64,000 bases of DNA, from NCBI RefSeq assembly GCF_020859565.1, contig NZ_JAJHUO010000027.1, forward strand, positions 1 to 64,000, in the 5' to 3' direction. The stretch comes from Saccharothrix luteola. GTDB lineage: Bacteria; Actinomycetota; Actinomycetes; Mycobacteriales; Pseudonocardiaceae. Below, in pieces: positions 20,406-28,792 of this stretch (positions are counted from its first letter, which is position 1; every line of letters begins with the position of its first letter). The position numbers were made by a program, and so were the translations under genes. Below the pieces are notes generated by a model. That model did no database searches. It was not told where the DNA came from and was given only the letters and a program-made list of their open reading frames with translations.

Positions 20406-21548
20406 TCACAGCAGCGTGCTGATCTGAGCGGCGACCAGGTCGATCCGGACGCCCTGGTTCGGGCAGCCGCCGTAGTGGTGCAGCCCGATCACCTTGTGCG
20501 TGCGCCGGGACAGCACCGGCGAGCCCGACGAGCCGCCCTCGGTGTCGCACCGGTAGGCGATGTCGGACTGCGACGAGCTGCCGTTCACCCGGACGGCAGA
20601 CACGGCGCAGTAGCCGCCGCCGTTCTGGTCGTCACGCAGGGAGAGCTTCTTGAGCTTGCCCGCCGGGTGGCCGACGACGTACATCTCCTCGCCGACCGCC
20701 GGGACCCGCGCGTCCAGCTCCAGGTAGCCGAACGACGCCAGCGACGCGAAGTTCGTGACGCTGAACAGCGTGTAGTCCAACGCCGCGCTGGTCTTGAGCA
20801 CCGACGACACCAGCACCTTGGTGACCGCGGCACTGGCCGTGCCGCCGCAGGTCGGGCACTGGTAGTTGAACCACACCTCGATGCCGGTGCCGCTGGTGAA
20901 GCAGTGGTTGTTGGTCAGCATCCGGTTGTTCGCGCCGACCCGCCAGGCCGTGCACAGCGAGCCGCCGTTGCGCAGCAGCTTCGCCACCGCCTTGGTCCTG
21001 CCGAACTCGGTGGGGTTGCTCGACTGGTAGCAGACGACGTCGCGGTAGTCGTTCGTGCCGCAGATGCTCTTCGGCGCCAGTTCCGCCGCCGCGGCCAGCT
21101 CGGCGTCGGTGTACCCGCGGGTGATCTTGTCGAGTACCACCCGGCTGGCCGGGTGCGCCGGTCCGCCGTCCCGGCCGCGCAGGCTGACCACGGCCCGGTC
21201 GCCGGTGACCGACATGGCCCAGAAGCCGGTGCCGTCCACGGTCGCGGTGCCCGACGCGGTGACGTCGGAGGTGTAGCGGTAGGACTCGGCGCCTGCCGGG
21301 TCGGACACCGTGAGCACGTCGCCCGCGACCAGGCGCAGGCCGGTGAAGTGGGTCTTCAGGTACCACGAGCCCGGGCGTTCGAGGGTCGTGGTCTGGTTCT
21401 TGCCGCCGAGGACGGTCGAGACGACCTCGTCCTCGCCGACCTTCTGGAGCTGTTCGACGTGGTCCGGCGCCGGTGCCGCGGTCGCGGTTCCGCCCAAGAG
21501 CGGTACCACGAGGAGGGCGGCAGCGAGGAGTTGCAGGGTTCTCCGCAC
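20406..21548 (-). CDS. Secreted trypsin-like serine protease
   Basis: A 380-residue exported protease. The signal peptide RRTLQLLAAALLVVPLLGGTATA ends near residue 25; residues about 30-165 are an N-terminal beta domain, and the rest a chymotrypsin-fold peptidase. Catalytic His is in MLTNNHCFTSG, Asp in AALDYTLFSV and Ser in TEGGSSGSPVLS, with Cys pairs around His and Ser. Closest in style to lysyl endopeptidase/achromobacter-like S1 proteases of actinobacteria. It is divergent from the van cluster, and a complex inverted repeat lies just upstream. Confidence 0.9.
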   Translation of the reverse strand: MRRTLQLLAAALLVVPLLGGTATAAPAPDHVEQLQKVGEDEVVSTVLGGKNQTTTLERPGSWYLKTHFTGLRLVAGDVLTVSDPAGAESYRYTSDVTASGTATVDGTGFWAMSVTGDRAVVSLRGRDGGPAHPASRVVLDKITRGYTDAELAAAAELAPKSICGTNDYRDVVCYQSSNPTEFGRTKAVAKLLRNGGSLCTAWRVGANNRMLTNNHCFTSGTGIEVWFNYQCPTCGGTASAAVTKVLVSSVLKTSAALDYTLFSVTNFASLASFGYLELDARVPAVGEEMYVVGHPAGKLKKLSLRDDQNGGGYCAVSAVRVNGSSSQSDIAYRCDTEGGSSGSPVLSRRTHKVIGLHHYGGCPNQGVRIDLVAAQISTLL

Positions 21549-21553
21549 TGGTT

Positions 21554-21616
21554 CACCTCACATCTGGAGCAGGGATGGGTGACACCTCGATGCTGCTCCT
21601 CTGAACGTGAGGTGTC
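21554..21616. promoter_or_regulatory. Nested inverted repeats upstream of protease gene
   Basis: CACCTCAC (21554-21561) pairs with GTGAGGTG (21607-21614) and GGAGCAG (21566-21572) with CTGCTCC (21593-21599); GACACCTC (21581-21588) offers an alternative partner for GAGGTGTC (21609-21616). The element starts 6 bp upstream of the protease ATG, so it is either a 5' UTR structure with two alternative folds or an operator. No matching regulator is adjacent. Confidence 0.45.
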
Positions 21617-21741
21617 AGCCCTCCGAAGGTCGGGTACTGGGATGTCCACTTAGGACGGTGTTGCCCGCGAGCCGGCGCACGCGCCCATTGACCGTCCTCT
21701 GTGGACCGCGAAGCACCCGACGCATACTACCGACCAGTAAC

Positions 21742-21758
21742 ATATCGTCGGCGTATCG
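21742..21758 (+). promoter_or_regulatory. Putative VanR box upstream of vanH
   Basis: Direct repeats ATATCG (21742-21747) and GTATCG (21753-21758) are 11 bp apart, one helical turn. The first repeat begins 63 bp before the vanH ATG. An equivalent pair lies exactly 63 bp before the vanY ATG, and the sequence between box and start is also similar at the two genes, including TTGACT/TTCATT just before a 6-nt gap and the ATG. I infer binding by phosphorylated VanR. Confidence 0.65.
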
Positions 21759-21804
21759 AGAACCGCATACGCGCCGGCAACGCCGCGCCGTCTTGACTGG
21801 CGGC

Positions 21805-22848
21805 ATGACCGACAGCGAACCGGCACGAACGTCGGCCCGTCACACCCGGTCGCCGGTGTCCTGGTCCTCGTCGTCCGGTCCGCCGACGGGGATCACGGTG
21901 TACGGCTGCGAGCCGGACGAGGCCGCCCTGTTCCGGGAGATGGCGCCACGCTTCGGCGTCGTGCCGATCATCACCGAGGCCCCGGTGTCCGCAGCCAACG
22001 TCGACCTGACCTCGGGGAACCGCTGCATCAGCGTCGGGCACAAGACCCGGATCACGAACTCCACGGTGCTCGCGCTCAGCCGGGCCGGCGTGAAGTACAT
22101 CTCCACGAGGAGCATCGGGTACGACCACGTCGACGTGGACTACGCGGCACGCGTCGGGATCTCCGTGGAGAACGTCGCCTATTCGCCCGACAGCGTCGCC
22201 GACTACACGGTGATGCTGATGCTGATGGTGCTGCGGAACGCGAAGTCCGTCATCAGGCGTGCCGACGCCCATGACTACCGGTTGCCCGACGTGCGCGGGA
22301 AGGAGTTGCGCGACCTGACCGTCGGGGTGGTCGGCACCGGCCGCATCGGCGCCGCGGTCATCGATCGGCTGTGGGGTTTCGGCTGCCAGAAGCTGGCCCA
22401 CGACATCCGTCCCCGGACCTCCGCCGACTACGTGCCCCTCGACGAGCTGCTGCAGCAGAGCGACATCGTCACGCTCCACACGCCGCTCACCGCCGACACG
22501 CACCACCTGTTGAACCGCCGGCGCATCGAGCAGATGAAGCACGGCGCGTTCGTCGTCAACACCGGACGAGGTGGGCTCATCGACACCGAGGCCCTCGTTC
22601 CGGCGTTGGCGAGCGGCAGGTTGGGCGGCGCCGCGCTGGACGTCCTCGAAGGAGAGGAAGGGATCTTCTACGCCGATCGCCGGCACCGGCCCATCACGAG
22701 CACGCAGCTGTCGCGGCTGCAGGAACTGCCGAACGTGCTGATCAGCCCGCACACCGCCTACTACACCGACCACGCGTTGAGCGACACGGTGGAGAACTCC
22801 CTCGCCAACTGTCGCGACTTCGACCGCAGAAAGCAGCACTGGATATGA
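21805..22848 (+). CDS. vanH: D-lactate dehydrogenase VanH
   Basis: A 347-residue D-2-hydroxyacid dehydrogenase that reduces pyruvate to D-lactate for depsipeptide synthesis. NAD motif GVVGTGRIGAAV, substrate Arg in VVNTGRGGLIDTEAL, the Glu in ALDVLEGEEGIFY and catalytic His in LISPHTAYYTDHA are all present; SIGYDHVDVDYA is typical of VanH. About 30 residues at the N-terminus (Ser/Thr/Pro-rich) exceed enterococcal VanH, so the start may be later, but the ATG at 21805 holds the conserved promoter spacing. The stop overlaps vanA in ATGA. Confidence 0.95.
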   Translation: MTDSEPARTSARHTRSPVSWSSSSGPPTGITVYGCEPDEAALFREMAPRFGVVPIITEAPVSAANVDLTSGNRCISVGHKTRITNSTVLALSRAGVKYISTRSIGYDHVDVDYAARVGISVENVAYSPDSVADYTVMLMLMVLRNAKSVIRRADAHDYRLPDVRGKELRDLTVGVVGTGRIGAAVIDRLWGFGCQKLAHDIRPRTSADYVPLDELLQQSDIVTLHTPLTADTHHLLNRRRIEQMKHGAFVVNTGRGGLIDTEALVPALASGRLGGAALDVLEGEEGIFYADRRHRPITSTQLSRLQELPNVLISPHTAYYTDHALSDTVENSLANCRDFDRRKQHWI

Positions 22849-23876
22849 AGATCGGAATTGTCTTCGGCGGCCGCTCCGAAGAGCACGACGTCTCCGTCAA
22901 ATCCGCGCGGGAGGTGGCGAAGCACCTCGACCCCGGGAAGTACGAGCCGTACTACATCGGGATCACGAAGAGCGGCTCCTGGCTGCTCTGCGACGGGCCC
23001 GACGCGGAGTGGGAGGACGGCGTGTGCCGTCCGGTCGTGCTGTCGCCGGACAACGGCGTGCGCGGGTTGCTCGTGCTGGAGGACGGGCGGTACGAGACGA
23101 TCGGGCTGGACGTGGTGCTGCCCGTCCTGCACGGCAAGCTCGGCGAGGACGGCGCGGTGCAGGGGTTGTTGGAGCTCTCCGGCATCCCCTACGCCGGCTG
23201 CGACGTCCAGAGTTCCGCCCTGTGCATGGACAAGTCCCTGACCTACCTCGTCGCGCGCGGCGCGGGGATCGCCACGCCGGACTTCCGGACCGTCCCGGCG
23301 GGCGAGCAGGTCGATCCGGACCGGCTGACCTATCCCGTGTTCGTGAAACCGGCCCGTTCGGGATCGTCCTTCGGGGTCGGCAAGGTGACCCGGGCGGAAG
23401 ACCTGCCGAGCGCGGTGGCCGCCGCGAGGCAGTACGACTCCAAGGTGCTGATCGAGGAGGCGGTCGTCGGCAGCGAGGTCGGCTGCGCCATCCTGGGCCA
23501 CGGCGCGGAGCTGATCGCCGGCGAGCTGGACCGGATCGCGCTGTCCCACGGCTTCTTCCGGATCCACCAGGAGAGCGAGCCGGAGAGCGGGTCCGAGAAC
23601 TCGACCACCATCGTCCCGGCCGACATCCCGGCCGAGTCGCGCGCGCTCGTCCAGGAGACCGCGAAGGCGGTGTACCGCGCGCTGGGCTGCCGGGGGCTCT
23701 CGCGCGTGGACATGTTCCTGAAGGAGGACGGCACGGTGGTCCTCAACGAGGTCAACACCCTGCCCGGCCTGACCTCGTACAGCCGGTACCCGAGGATGAT
23801 GGCCGCCGCCGGGTTGTCGCTCGGCGACGTGGTCGACCGCGTCGTGTCCTCGGCGTTGGCCGGACCGGTCCGATGA
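22845..23876 (+). CDS. vanA: D-alanine--D-lactate ligase VanA-type
   Basis: A 343-residue ATP-grasp ligase joining D-Ala to D-lactate, so that peptidoglycan precursors end in D-Ala-D-Lac and bind vancomycin poorly. Diagnostic segments are KIGIVFGGRSEEHDVSV, VFVKPARSGSSFGV, FFRIHQESEPESGSEN (the omega-loop with its HQE and not the Tyr of Ddl) and NEVNTLPGLTSYSRYPRMM. ATG overlaps the vanH stop and its own stop overlaps vanX by 4 nt. Full length. Confidence 0.95.
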   Translation: MKIGIVFGGRSEEHDVSVKSAREVAKHLDPGKYEPYYIGITKSGSWLLCDGPDAEWEDGVCRPVVLSPDNGVRGLLVLEDGRYETIGLDVVLPVLHGKLGEDGAVQGLLELSGIPYAGCDVQSSALCMDKSLTYLVARGAGIATPDFRTVPAGEQVDPDRLTYPVFVKPARSGSSFGVGKVTRAEDLPSAVAAARQYDSKVLIEEAVVGSEVGCAILGHGAELIAGELDRIALSHGFFRIHQESEPESGSENSTTIVPADIPAESRALVQETAKAVYRALGCRGLSRVDMFLKEDGTVVLNEVNTLPGLTSYSRYPRMMAAAGLSLGDVVDRVVSSALAGPVR

Positions 23877-24535
23877 ACGACGACTTCGTCTTCCTGGACG
23901 AGTTCGCGCCCGGCATCCGCTGGGACGCCAAGTACGCCACCTGGGACAACTTCACCGGCAAACCCGTGGACGGCTACCTGGCGAACCGCATCGTCGGCAC
24001 GAGGGCCTTGTGCGCGGCCCTGGAGCGCGTGCAGAGGAAGGCCGCGACCCTCGGCTTCGGCCTGCTCGTCTGGGACGGCTACCGCCCGCAACGCGCCGTG
24101 GACTGCTTCCTGCGCTGGTCGCGACAGCCGGAAGACGGCCGGACGAAGTCACGGCACTACCCCAACATCGATCGCGCCGAGATGTTCGAGCAGGGCTACG
24201 TGGCCGCCAGGTCGGGCCACAGCCGCGGCAGCACGGTCGACCTGACGCTCTACCACTCGGCCACCGGCGAACTCGCGCCCATGGGCGGTGACCACGACCT
24301 GATGGACCCGATCTCCCATCACGGCGCACCGGGGATCACGCAGGTCGAAGCGAGGAACCGCAGTCAGCTCCGCTCGCTCATGGAGGACTGCGGTTTCCGC
24401 TCCTACGACTACGAGTGGTGGCACTACACGCTGAACGACGAGCCTTACCCGGACAGCTACTTCGACTTCCCCATCACGTGGTCGACGCCGCTCAGCCACC
24501 GGGCCCCGGTGGCGCGACGGGTAGCCGCACGCTGA
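23873..24535 (+). CDS. vanX: D-Ala-D-Ala dipeptidase VanX
   Basis: A 220-residue zinc dipeptidase that removes D-Ala-D-Ala so only D-Ala-D-Lac enters precursors. Zinc and catalytic residues are visible: His and Asp in SGHSRGSTVDLTLY, Glu and His in YEWWHYTL, and Arg in WDGYRPQRAV. Cytosolic, no signal peptide. ATG overlaps the vanA stop. Its 3' end overlaps the 3' end of vanS on the other strand by 44 bp. Confidence 0.95.
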   Translation: MNDDFVFLDEFAPGIRWDAKYATWDNFTGKPVDGYLANRIVGTRALCAALERVQRKAATLGFGLLVWDGYRPQRAVDCFLRWSRQPEDGRTKSRHYPNIDRAEMFEQGYVAARSGHSRGSTVDLTLYHSATGELAPMGGDHDLMDPISHHGAPGITQVEARNRSQLRSLMEDCGFRSYDYEWWHYTLNDEPYPDSYFDFPITWSTPLSHRAPVARRVAAR

Positions 24536-25607
24536 TGCGGAGCCCGCCGCCGGCCCGCGGGGTGAGGGTGAGGGTGCCGTCGTGGGCTTGGGCGATGCTC
24601 TTGACGATCGCCAGGCCGAGTCCGACCCCGGCGTGGTCCCCGCGCACGCGTTGGGTGCCGCGCTGGAACGGTTCGGTGAAGGTCGAGACCAGCTGCGGGG
24701 CGAGCTCCTCGCCGGTGTTCTCGACCGTGAGCACCGCCTTCTTGGCCTCGACGCCGGTCGTGACCCACACCGTGCCCTGATCGGGCAGGTTGTGGACGAT
24801 CGCGTTGTGCACGAGGTTTGTCGTCAGCTGCAGCAGCAGCGCGTGCGAGCCGGTGGTGGGCGTCAGGTCGCCGGAGGTCTCGATGGCGAGGCCACGCTTC
24901 TCCGCGAGCGGGAGGAGCGTTTCGGCGGCTTCCTCCGCGACGAGCGACAGGTCGACGTGCTCTCGGCTGAAGGTCCGCTGGTTGGCGCGGCTGAGCAGGA
25001 GCAGCGCCTCGGTGAGGTCGATCGCCCGGGTGTTGACGAAGCGGAGGCGTTCGACGAGTTCGCCGGCATCGCGGTCCGGGTCGTTGCGGGCGACGTCGAG
25101 GAGCGTCTGGGTGATCGCCAGCGGGGTGCGCAGTTCGTGGGAGGCGTTGGCGGTGAACCTCCGCTGCTCGTCGTCGTGCGCTTCGAGCCGCGCGAGCATG
25201 GTGTCGAAGGCGTCGGCGAGTTCGCGGAACTCGTCCTGGCGGCCCTCCAGCGCGATCCGGTGGGAGAGCGATCCCGCCGCGGCCCGGCGGGTGGCGTGGG
25301 TGATGCGGGTCAGGGGCGCGAGCATGCTGCCGGCCAGCAGCCACCCTCCCAGTAGGCCGAACACCAGCAGGAACGCCATCACCAGGCCCGCCTTCGGCAC
25401 GAAGGCCTCCTCCAGGGCGGCGCGGTCGGGCACCGACGGGCCCGGGCGCCAACTCCCCGGCGGATCGGGGTAGTCGATGACCTCGGGCACGTAGCGCAGC
25501 AGGAACACCCAGACGACCGCGAGCAGCGAGGCACCCGCGAGCACGAGGAACCCGGCGTAGCTGAGGGTGAGCTTGAGGCGGACGCTCATCCCGGGTTGCC
25601 TATCCAC
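24492..25607 (-). CDS. vanS: Sensor histidine kinase VanS
   Basis: A 371-residue membrane kinase of the actinomycete VanS type. GTG at 25607 gives a start with DRQPGMSVRLKLTLSYAGF and overlaps the vanR stop by 8 nt; an ATG 18 nt later is possible. Two TM helices (about 13-35 and about 75-95) enclose a short extracellular loop, RYVPEVIDYPDPPGSW, followed by HAMP, the phospho-acceptor His in NASHELRTPLAIT, and ATPase boxes (HNAIVHN, VENTGEEL, GVGLGLAIVKSI). The small sensor domain is like VanS of Streptomyces coelicolor. Confidence 0.93.
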   Translation of the reverse strand: MDRQPGMSVRLKLTLSYAGFLVLAGASLLAVVWVFLLRYVPEVIDYPDPPGSWRPGPSVPDRAALEEAFVPKAGLVMAFLLVFGLLGGWLLAGSMLAPLTRITHATRRAAAGSLSHRIALEGRQDEFRELADAFDTMLARLEAHDDEQRRFTANASHELRTPLAITQTLLDVARNDPDRDAGELVERLRFVNTRAIDLTEALLLLSRANQRTFSREHVDLSLVAEEAAETLLPLAEKRGLAIETSGDLTPTTGSHALLLQLTTNLVHNAIVHNLPDQGTVWVTTGVEAKKAVLTVENTGEELAPQLVSTFTEPFQRGTQRVRGDHAGVGLGLAIVKSIAQAHDGTLTLTPRAGGGLRISVRLPVAPPGPGG

Positions 25608-26295
25608 GGTCCCGCCCCTCGCGCCCGGCGTCGGACGCCGCGTCGATGCGGTAGCCGACGCCGGGCACGGTGGCGATGACCCACGGCTCGCCGAGGCGCT
25701 TGCGCAGGGCGGAGACCGTGATGCGCACGGCGTTGGTGAAGGGGTCGGCGTTCTCGTCCCACGCCCGTTCCAGCAGCGCTTCGGCGCTGACGACACCGCC
25801 TTCGGCGCCGACGAGGACTTCGAGCACGGCGAACTGCTTCCTGGTCAGCGCGACGTACCGGCCGTCCCGGTAGACCTCGCGGCGGAACGGGTCCAGCCGC
25901 AGGCCCGCGATCTCCCGCACGGGCGGCCTGCTGTGCGCGCGCCGTCGGTCGAGTGCCCGGAGCCTGAGCACGAGCTCCTTCAGCTCGAACGGCTTGGTGA
26001 GGTAGTCGTCCGCGCCGAGCTCGAACCCGGAGGCCTTGTCGTCGAGCCGGTCGGCGGCGGTGAGCATCAGGATCGGCATGCCGCTGCCGGAGGCGACGAT
26101 GCTCTCCGCGACCTCGTCACCGGACGGCCCGGGGATGTCGCGGTCGAGCACGGCGATGTCGTAGGAGTTGACGCCCAACAGCTCCAGCGCGGTGTCGCCG
26201 TCACCGGCGATGTCGGCGGCGATCGCTTCCAGCCGAAGCCCGTCGCGGATGGCCTCGGCCAGATAGGGCTCGTCCTCGACGACCAATACGCGCAT
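25600..26295 (-). CDS. vanR: Response regulator VanR
   Basis: A 231-residue OmpR/PhoB-type regulator. Receiver domain: VEDEPYLAEAI acidic pocket, phospho-Asp in DIAVLDRDIPGPSGDE, Thr in LMLTAAD, Lys in LTKPF. C-terminal winged helix: LTRKQFAVLEVLV, NAVRITVSALRKRLG and VPGVGYRID. It activates vanHAX in known systems. Here it is divergent from vanY and probably acts at the repeated ATATCG sites upstream of vanY and vanH. Confidence 0.95.
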   Translation of the reverse strand: MRVLVVEDEPYLAEAIRDGLRLEAIAADIAGDGDTALELLGVNSYDIAVLDRDIPGPSGDEVAESIVASGSGMPILMLTAADRLDDKASGFELGADDYLTKPFELKELVLRLRALDRRRAHSRPPVREIAGLRLDPFRREVYRDGRYVALTRKQFAVLEVLVGAEGGVVSAEALLERAWDENADPFTNAVRITVSALRKRLGEPWVIATVPGVGYRIDAASDAGREGRDRG

Positions 26296-26318
26296 GCCCC
26301 GATGCTACGGTCCGGCCC

Positions 26319-26335
26319 ATATCGCGGGCATATCG
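26319..26335 (+). promoter_or_regulatory. Putative VanR box upstream of vanY
   Basis: Direct repeats ATATCG at 26319-26324 and 26330-26335, 11 bp apart, beginning 63 bp before the vanY ATG and 24 bp upstream of the vanR start. Same motif, spacing and offset as at vanH, so vanY is a likely VanR target and vanR may be autoregulated from the same site. Confidence 0.65.
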
Positions 26336-26381
26336 AAAAACTCGAACGTGCTCGCAACACCGCGTCGCCTTCATTGGAGGC

Positions 26382-26891
26382 ATGCGCTCCCGCGAATCGG
26401 CAAGCACCACGAACCGAATGCCCGCGTCCCCGGCCGACCTGCGCGCACACGGCGCCGTCCCCGACCCCGTGACGGTCTTCGACGAGGGGATTCCGGCGGT
26501 GGCCAACCTCGATCCCGATCTGCTCGACGCGCTGCGCCGCGCCGCGACCGATGCCGCGGCCGACGGGATCGAGTTCTCGGTGAATGGCGGTTGGCGTTCC
26601 CCGGAATACCAGGAGCGGCTATTCGACGAGGCGGTCTCCGAGCACGGCTCGGAAATGGCCGCGGCCCGCTGGGTGGCCACCGCCGACACCTCCGCCCACG
26701 TGTCGGGGGACGCGGTCGACATCGGACCGGCCGCGGCCAGGGCGTGGCTGTCCCGGCACGGCGCCGCCTACGGGTTGTGCCAGGTCTACCGCAACGAACC
26801 CTGGCACTACGAACTGCGCCCGGAAGCCGTCGCCAACGGCTGCCCGCCCCTGTACGCCGACCCCTCGCACGATCCGAGGATGCGGCGGTGA
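26382..26891 (+). CDS. vanY: D,D-carboxypeptidase, VanY family
   Basis: A 169-residue M15B peptidase that trims the terminal D-Ala from precursor stems. NGGWRSPEYQERL, His/Asp zinc ligands in TSAHVSGDAVDIGP, and Glu/His in EPWHYEL are conserved. It lacks a signal peptide and TM anchor, so it is probably cytosolic, unlike membrane-bound enterococcal VanY. GGAGG lies just 1 nt before the ATG, so either initiation is leaderless from the ATG (consistent with TTCATT as -10) or begins at the next ATG, 12 codons on. Confidence 0.85.
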   Translation: MRSRESASTTNRMPASPADLRAHGAVPDPVTVFDEGIPAVANLDPDLLDALRRAATDAAADGIEFSVNGGWRSPEYQERLFDEAVSEHGSEMAAARWVATADTSAHVSGDAVDIGPAAARAWLSRHGAAYGLCQVYRNEPWHYELRPEAVANGCPPLYADPSHDPRMRR

Positions 26892-26928
26892 CCGGTGGGC
26901 GCGGCGACCCGAACGCGCGGGACAGCCG

Positions 26929-27534
26929 TCAGTGGCGCAGCCGGCCCGTGATGCCGCGGCCGTCGGTCGCCACGCCCTCGATCCTGGTCGGGTCGACGCT
27001 CCACCGGTGGGCCAGCGCCATGACGTCGTGCTCGCCCGGGATCCTCTCCCACCAGGTGTCGTCGTCCGGCGACTCGGGCCGGGTGCCGATGCCGAGCGCG
27101 GTCTCGTCCACGGTCACCTCGCCCTCGGACAGCGGCACGCCGCCGCCGTCGAAGTAGTAGGCCCGGCGCACCTTCCCGCCCGCGGCCAGCGCCCAGGCGC
27201 ACGTGCCGGTGACGCGGTAGGTCTGGAAGAACTGCACGTGCCCGAGCCGCTCGCTCAACCCGGCGACCCAGTCCAGGAAACCCGGGCTGGACGCGTCGGG
27301 CAGGCCGCGACCCGGCACCAGCACCCAGGGACCGATCGGCGGGGCGACGAACACCGCGCCGTCGTAGGCCAGGTCGACGCCGTGCGCCCAGGTCACCCGC
27401 TTGCGCCGGATCAGACCGAGCACGTCGGCCGCGGTCGTCGCGTCGGGCGCGGTGACGGCGAGCCACCAGCACTTGTAGCCGAACGGGACTGCCCGGTCCA
27501 CGCCCATGCCGAAAGCCACGCCCAATCCTCGCAT
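26929..27534 (-). CDS. Uncharacterised protein
   Basis: A 201-residue soluble protein I do not recognise. It is rich in Trp and Gly with motifs FGYKCWWLAVTAPD, GPWVLVPGRGLPDASS, FFQTYRVTGTCAWALA and YFDGGGVPLSEGEVT, and its N-terminal part reads like an immunity-type or gas-phase enzyme without catalytic signature. The ATG at 27534 is supported by GGAGGGG about 9 nt upstream. It sits alone between vanY (convergent) and the ankyrin gene (divergent). Confidence 0.65.
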   Translation of the reverse strand: MRGLGVAFGMGVDRAVPFGYKCWWLAVTAPDATTAADVLGLIRRKRVTWAHGVDLAYDGAVFVAPPIGPWVLVPGRGLPDASSPGFLDWVAGLSERLGHVQFFQTYRVTGTCAWALAAGGKVRRAYYFDGGGVPLSEGEVTVDETALGIGTRPESPDDDTWWERIPGEHDVMALAHRWSVDPTRIEGVATDGRGITGRLRH

Positions 27535-27754
27535 CCCGCACGCCCCCTCCGCTCCCGTTTACCGCGGCCCCGACGTGTCGAGCGCGGTCGGCGTGCGCGA
27601 CCTGCCGGCGTTGATCGGTATCCTCGGCTCGGCGTCGGAGGGCGCCGCCGGGTCCGCGGGCAGGACTGAGTCCACCTCCACCACCGGAGCGAGTCGCCTC
27701 TCGTGACGATCTCTTTCGACCCGGACGCGGACCACGGGTGACGAAGGAGACGTC

Positions 27755-28783
27755 ATGCCCGACCTCCCCGCGCGGCCGAACCTCGACCAGTTGCGGCACC
27801 AGGCCCGGGACCTGCTGCGTGACGCCCGCCGCGGCGGCGTCGACGCCCTCGCCCGCATCAGGGCGGTGTCCGATCGGCTCGTCCTCGCCTCGGCGCAGCT
27901 CGCGATCGCCCGGGAGCACGGGTTCGCGAGCTGGGCCAAGCTCAAGCTGGAGGTCGAGCGCCGCGACGTCCTCAACCAGCGGGACGTCTCCCGGCTGGCG
28001 GACCTGCTGGCCCGGCACCCCGAAACGGCCACCACCCGGATGGAAGGCTGGTCCGACCACCGCAAGGGCGCCGACGTGCTCGGCTACCTGGCGATGCTGC
28101 GGCTCGACCACCGGCGCCTCGGCCTGCCGCGCGACCTGCCCGGCTCGGACGTGGCGGCCAGGGCGCTGATCGACGCCGGCGCGCCGGTCGACGGCCACCC
28201 CGGCGACCAGGAGACGCCGCTGATCACCGCCGCGAGCTGTGGTGACGTCGACGTCGCGAAGGTGCTGATCGAGGCCGGCGCCGACCTCGACGCGGTGGCC
28301 GCGCCGGACTCCGGCGGCGTGCCCGGCGGCACGGCGGTCGAGCACGCGGCGGTGTTCGGGATGACCGACGTCCTCGACCTCCTGGTCGCCGCCGGAGCCC
28401 GGGTCGACAGCCCGGAGATGGCCGCCGCCGCGGGAGACCTGACCGCCTGGCCGCCGCGACGGCTGAGCCTCCAGTGCCGACTGCGGTGCCTGGTGTTCGC
28501 CGCCGACCACCAGCGGCTGGAGGTCATCGACCGGCTCGTCGCCGCCGGCACCCCCGTCGACGAGGCCGACGCCGAGTGGCAGCGGATGCCGCTGCACGTC
28601 GCGGCGGCCAACGGCAAGCCCGCCGGCGTCCGGCGGATGCTCGACCACGGCGCGGACCCGGCGCTGCGCGACCCCCGGCACCTCCGCACGCCGCTGGAGT
28701 GGTGCCGGCTCTCGGAGGGCGACAGCCCGGGGCACGCCGAAGTGGCCGCCCTGCTCGTGGAACAAATGAAACAGGATCTGTAA
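27755..28783 (+). CDS. Ankyrin repeat protein
   Basis: A 342-residue protein. GAAGGAG precedes the ATG. Residues about 1-100 are helical and charged (LRHQARDLLRDARRG, REHGFASWAKLKLEVERR). Residues about 125-340 hold about five ankyrin repeats, for instance TPLITAASCGDVDVAKVLIE, EHAAVFGMTDVLDLLVAAGA and PLHVAAANGKPAGVRRMLD. Ankyrin arrays mediate protein contacts; no enzymatic domain is present. The N-terminal module is widespread in actinobacterial ankyrin proteins. Confidence 0.85.
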   Translation: MPDLPARPNLDQLRHQARDLLRDARRGGVDALARIRAVSDRLVLASAQLAIAREHGFASWAKLKLEVERRDVLNQRDVSRLADLLARHPETATTRMEGWSDHRKGADVLGYLAMLRLDHRRLGLPRDLPGSDVAARALIDAGAPVDGHPGDQETPLITAASCGDVDVAKVLIEAGADLDAVAAPDSGGVPGGTAVEHAAVFGMTDVLDLLVAAGARVDSPEMAAAAGDLTAWPPRRLSLQCRLRCLVFAADHQRLEVIDRLVAAGTPVDEADAEWQRMPLHVAAANGKPAGVRRMLDHGADPALRDPRHLRTPLEWCRLSEGDSPGHAEVAALLVEQMKQDL

Positions 28784-28792
28784 CGCGGACGC

